Part shown: piece by piece, positions 63,994 to 64,000 of the stretch
How the letters are laid out: each line of letters begins with the position of its first letter
Numbering within the stretch: the first letter of the stretch is position 1
From: Cryobacterium sp. M96
Lineage (GTDB): Bacteria; Actinomycetota; Actinomycetes; Actinomycetales; Microbacteriaceae
Length of the DNA: 64,000 nucleotides
NCBI RefSeq assembly: GCF_002929845.1
Contig: NZ_PJJS01000053.1
Location: forward strand, 1-64,000
Direction of reading: 5' to 3'
Notes under the pieces: model-generated
Seen by the model: only the letters and a program-made list of their open reading frames with translations
The model's database searches: none
Told to the model about the DNA's origin: nothing
Made by a program: the position numbers and the translations under genes

Positions 63994-64000
63994 CTGTTCT

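Overview
The window looks like chromosomal (or integrated-element) DNA of a high-GC Gram-positive actinobacterium, most likely Micrococcales and probably Microbacteriaceae. The signs are GTG/TTG starts, GC-rich codons, a relic of the actinobacterial DUF222/HNH family, a mycothiol-type DsbA-fold protein, a CsbD / ECF sigma / Asp23 / Dps stress cluster, and an actinobacterial-type LexA box. The genus is inference.

Layout. 1-6,310: a DUF222/HNH relic with a hexanucleotide repeat, sucrose phosphorylase, a CorA-type transporter, then a stress cluster (CsbD, ECF sigma factor, two Asp23-type proteins, Dps). 6,320-17,200: a decaying stretch with broken TetR and SDR genes, an intact GGDEF/EAL protein, a lipase with several frameshifts, and a rhamnose-type ABC ATPase relic fused by deletion to the tail of rhamnulokinase beside an intact LacI regulator. 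It also holds a shikimate-dehydrogenase-like gene, a membrane-anchored HNH protein and an ISL3 remnant. 17,199-22,226: a complete four-gene peptide/nickel-type ABC operon with overlapping stops and starts. 22,300-37,970: accessory genes mixed with relics. The intact ones include a CoA-transferase, a MerR/thioredoxin-like pair, a cytochrome b-molybdopterin oxidoreductase and a secreted alpha-amylase. The relics include GGDEF, proline iminopeptidase, IS30, flavohemoprotein, GNAT and TauE fragments. A serine recombinase and a sialidase-like gene cut by IS21 end the stretch. 37,975-40,107: IS21-family element (istA, istB). 40,100-44,540: small membrane or secreted proteins of unknown function and a RES/MbcA-type toxin-antitoxin pair. 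44,841-47,249: ABC exporter with TetR regulator.

47,318-58,844 looks like a mobile module. It holds a MobF relaxase-helicase, a divergent small charged protein, a 1,030-residue protein of unknown role, and a DnaE2-type DNA polymerase behind a near-consensus LexA box. The large protein appears to combine a helical N-terminus, an APH-like kinase domain and a C-terminal KptA/Tpt1 RNA 2'-phosphotransferase. Joining a possible phosphate writer to a phosphate eraser makes it the best candidate here for an undescribed system. 58,845-64,000 holds unknown membrane proteins, a methyltransferase, a Tn3-type resolvase with a res-like site, a perfect 30-bp palindrome and two small hypothetical genes.

Motifs, frames and overlaps were read by eye. 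Family names come from motif recognition without database searches. Many broken genes show more than one lesion, which favours real decay over isolated sequencing errors.
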